30,233 bases of DNA. It comes from CALMEC01 sp031376485 (GTDB taxonomy: Bacteria; Actinomycetota; Thermoleophilia; Miltoncostaeales; Miltoncostaeaceae). Below the pieces are notes generated by a model, which was given only the letters and a program-made list of their open reading frames with translations, ran no database searches and had not been told where the DNA came from. Both the position numbers and the translations under genes were made by a program. Positions 30,231 to 30,233 of this stretch are shown in pieces (positions within the stretch are counted from its first letter, which is position 1; the number at the start of each line of letters is the position of its first letter). Location of the stretch: contig JANMDV010000118.1 in assembly GCA_031376485.1 (NCBI GenBank), forward strand, positions 1 to 30,233, read 5' to 3'.

Positions 30231-30233
30231 GAG

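Overview
The window is about 30 kb of uniformly GC-rich bacterial chromosome. The order mnmA, DUF948 gene, small membrane gene, alaS, ruvX, mltG is an actinobacterial arrangement. That order, together with hisS-aspS, a lone formimidoyltransferase gene, MalT-like LuxR regulators and GTG/TTG starts, points to a deep-branching actinobacterium. I favour Thermoleophilia (Solirubrobacterales-like); this placement is inference from gene content. No phage, plasmid, CRISPR array or rRNA operon is visible.

Layout. (1) 1-5380, minus strand: the N-terminus of a secreted protein cut by the window edge; an RF-1-like GGQ protein translationally coupled to a type IA topoisomerase of the TopB kind with three C-terminal zinc ribbons; a VapBC-type toxin-antitoxin pair; and a phosphofructokinase with PPi-type active-site residues. 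(2) 5381-7701: a sparse stretch around an alpha/beta hydrolase. It holds a nested hairpin and the decayed remains of an ABC transporter ATPase gene. (3) 7702-13079: a membrane HD-GYP c-di-GMP phosphodiesterase behind a strong hairpin that covers its ribosome-binding site, an MFS exporter, and a convergent MalT-like LuxR regulator whose Walker A lysine is lost. (4) 13080-14335: tRNA-Glu(CUC), tRNA-Gln(CUG) and a RAYT transposase flanked by two 73-bp repeats; a third 73-bp copy lies 10 kb away. (5) 14336-17886, minus strand: a two-gene ABC exporter. (6) 17942-22256, plus strand: formimidoyltransferase, a small membrane protein with an apparent ATC start, hisS and aspS. (7) 22502-23569: a secreted protein joining a thioredoxin-like and a LolA-like domain. 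(8) 24136-30206, plus strand: a NifU/IscU-like domain fused to MnmA, then two small membrane proteins, alaS, ruvX (apparent CTG start) and mltG, in tightly packed order.

How it fits together. Most of the window is information processing: tRNA charging (HisRS, AspRS, AlaRS), tRNA thiolation (MnmA), two tRNAs, DNA topology and repair (TopB, RuvX), possible ribosome rescue (RF-like), and cell-wall growth (MltG). Several genes that head transcription units have no Shine-Dalgarno and carry a TANNNT box 6-10 nt before the start codon, suggesting leaderless mRNAs. Many genes inside operons use GGAGG-type sites or 4-bp NTGA overlaps.

The most unusual points are the NifU-like/MnmA fusion lacking the usual persulfide-accepting cysteine, the RAYT with its dispersed 73-bp repeats, the hairpin over the HD-GYP start, and a second repeat family placed as doublets just after the pfk and aspS stop codons.
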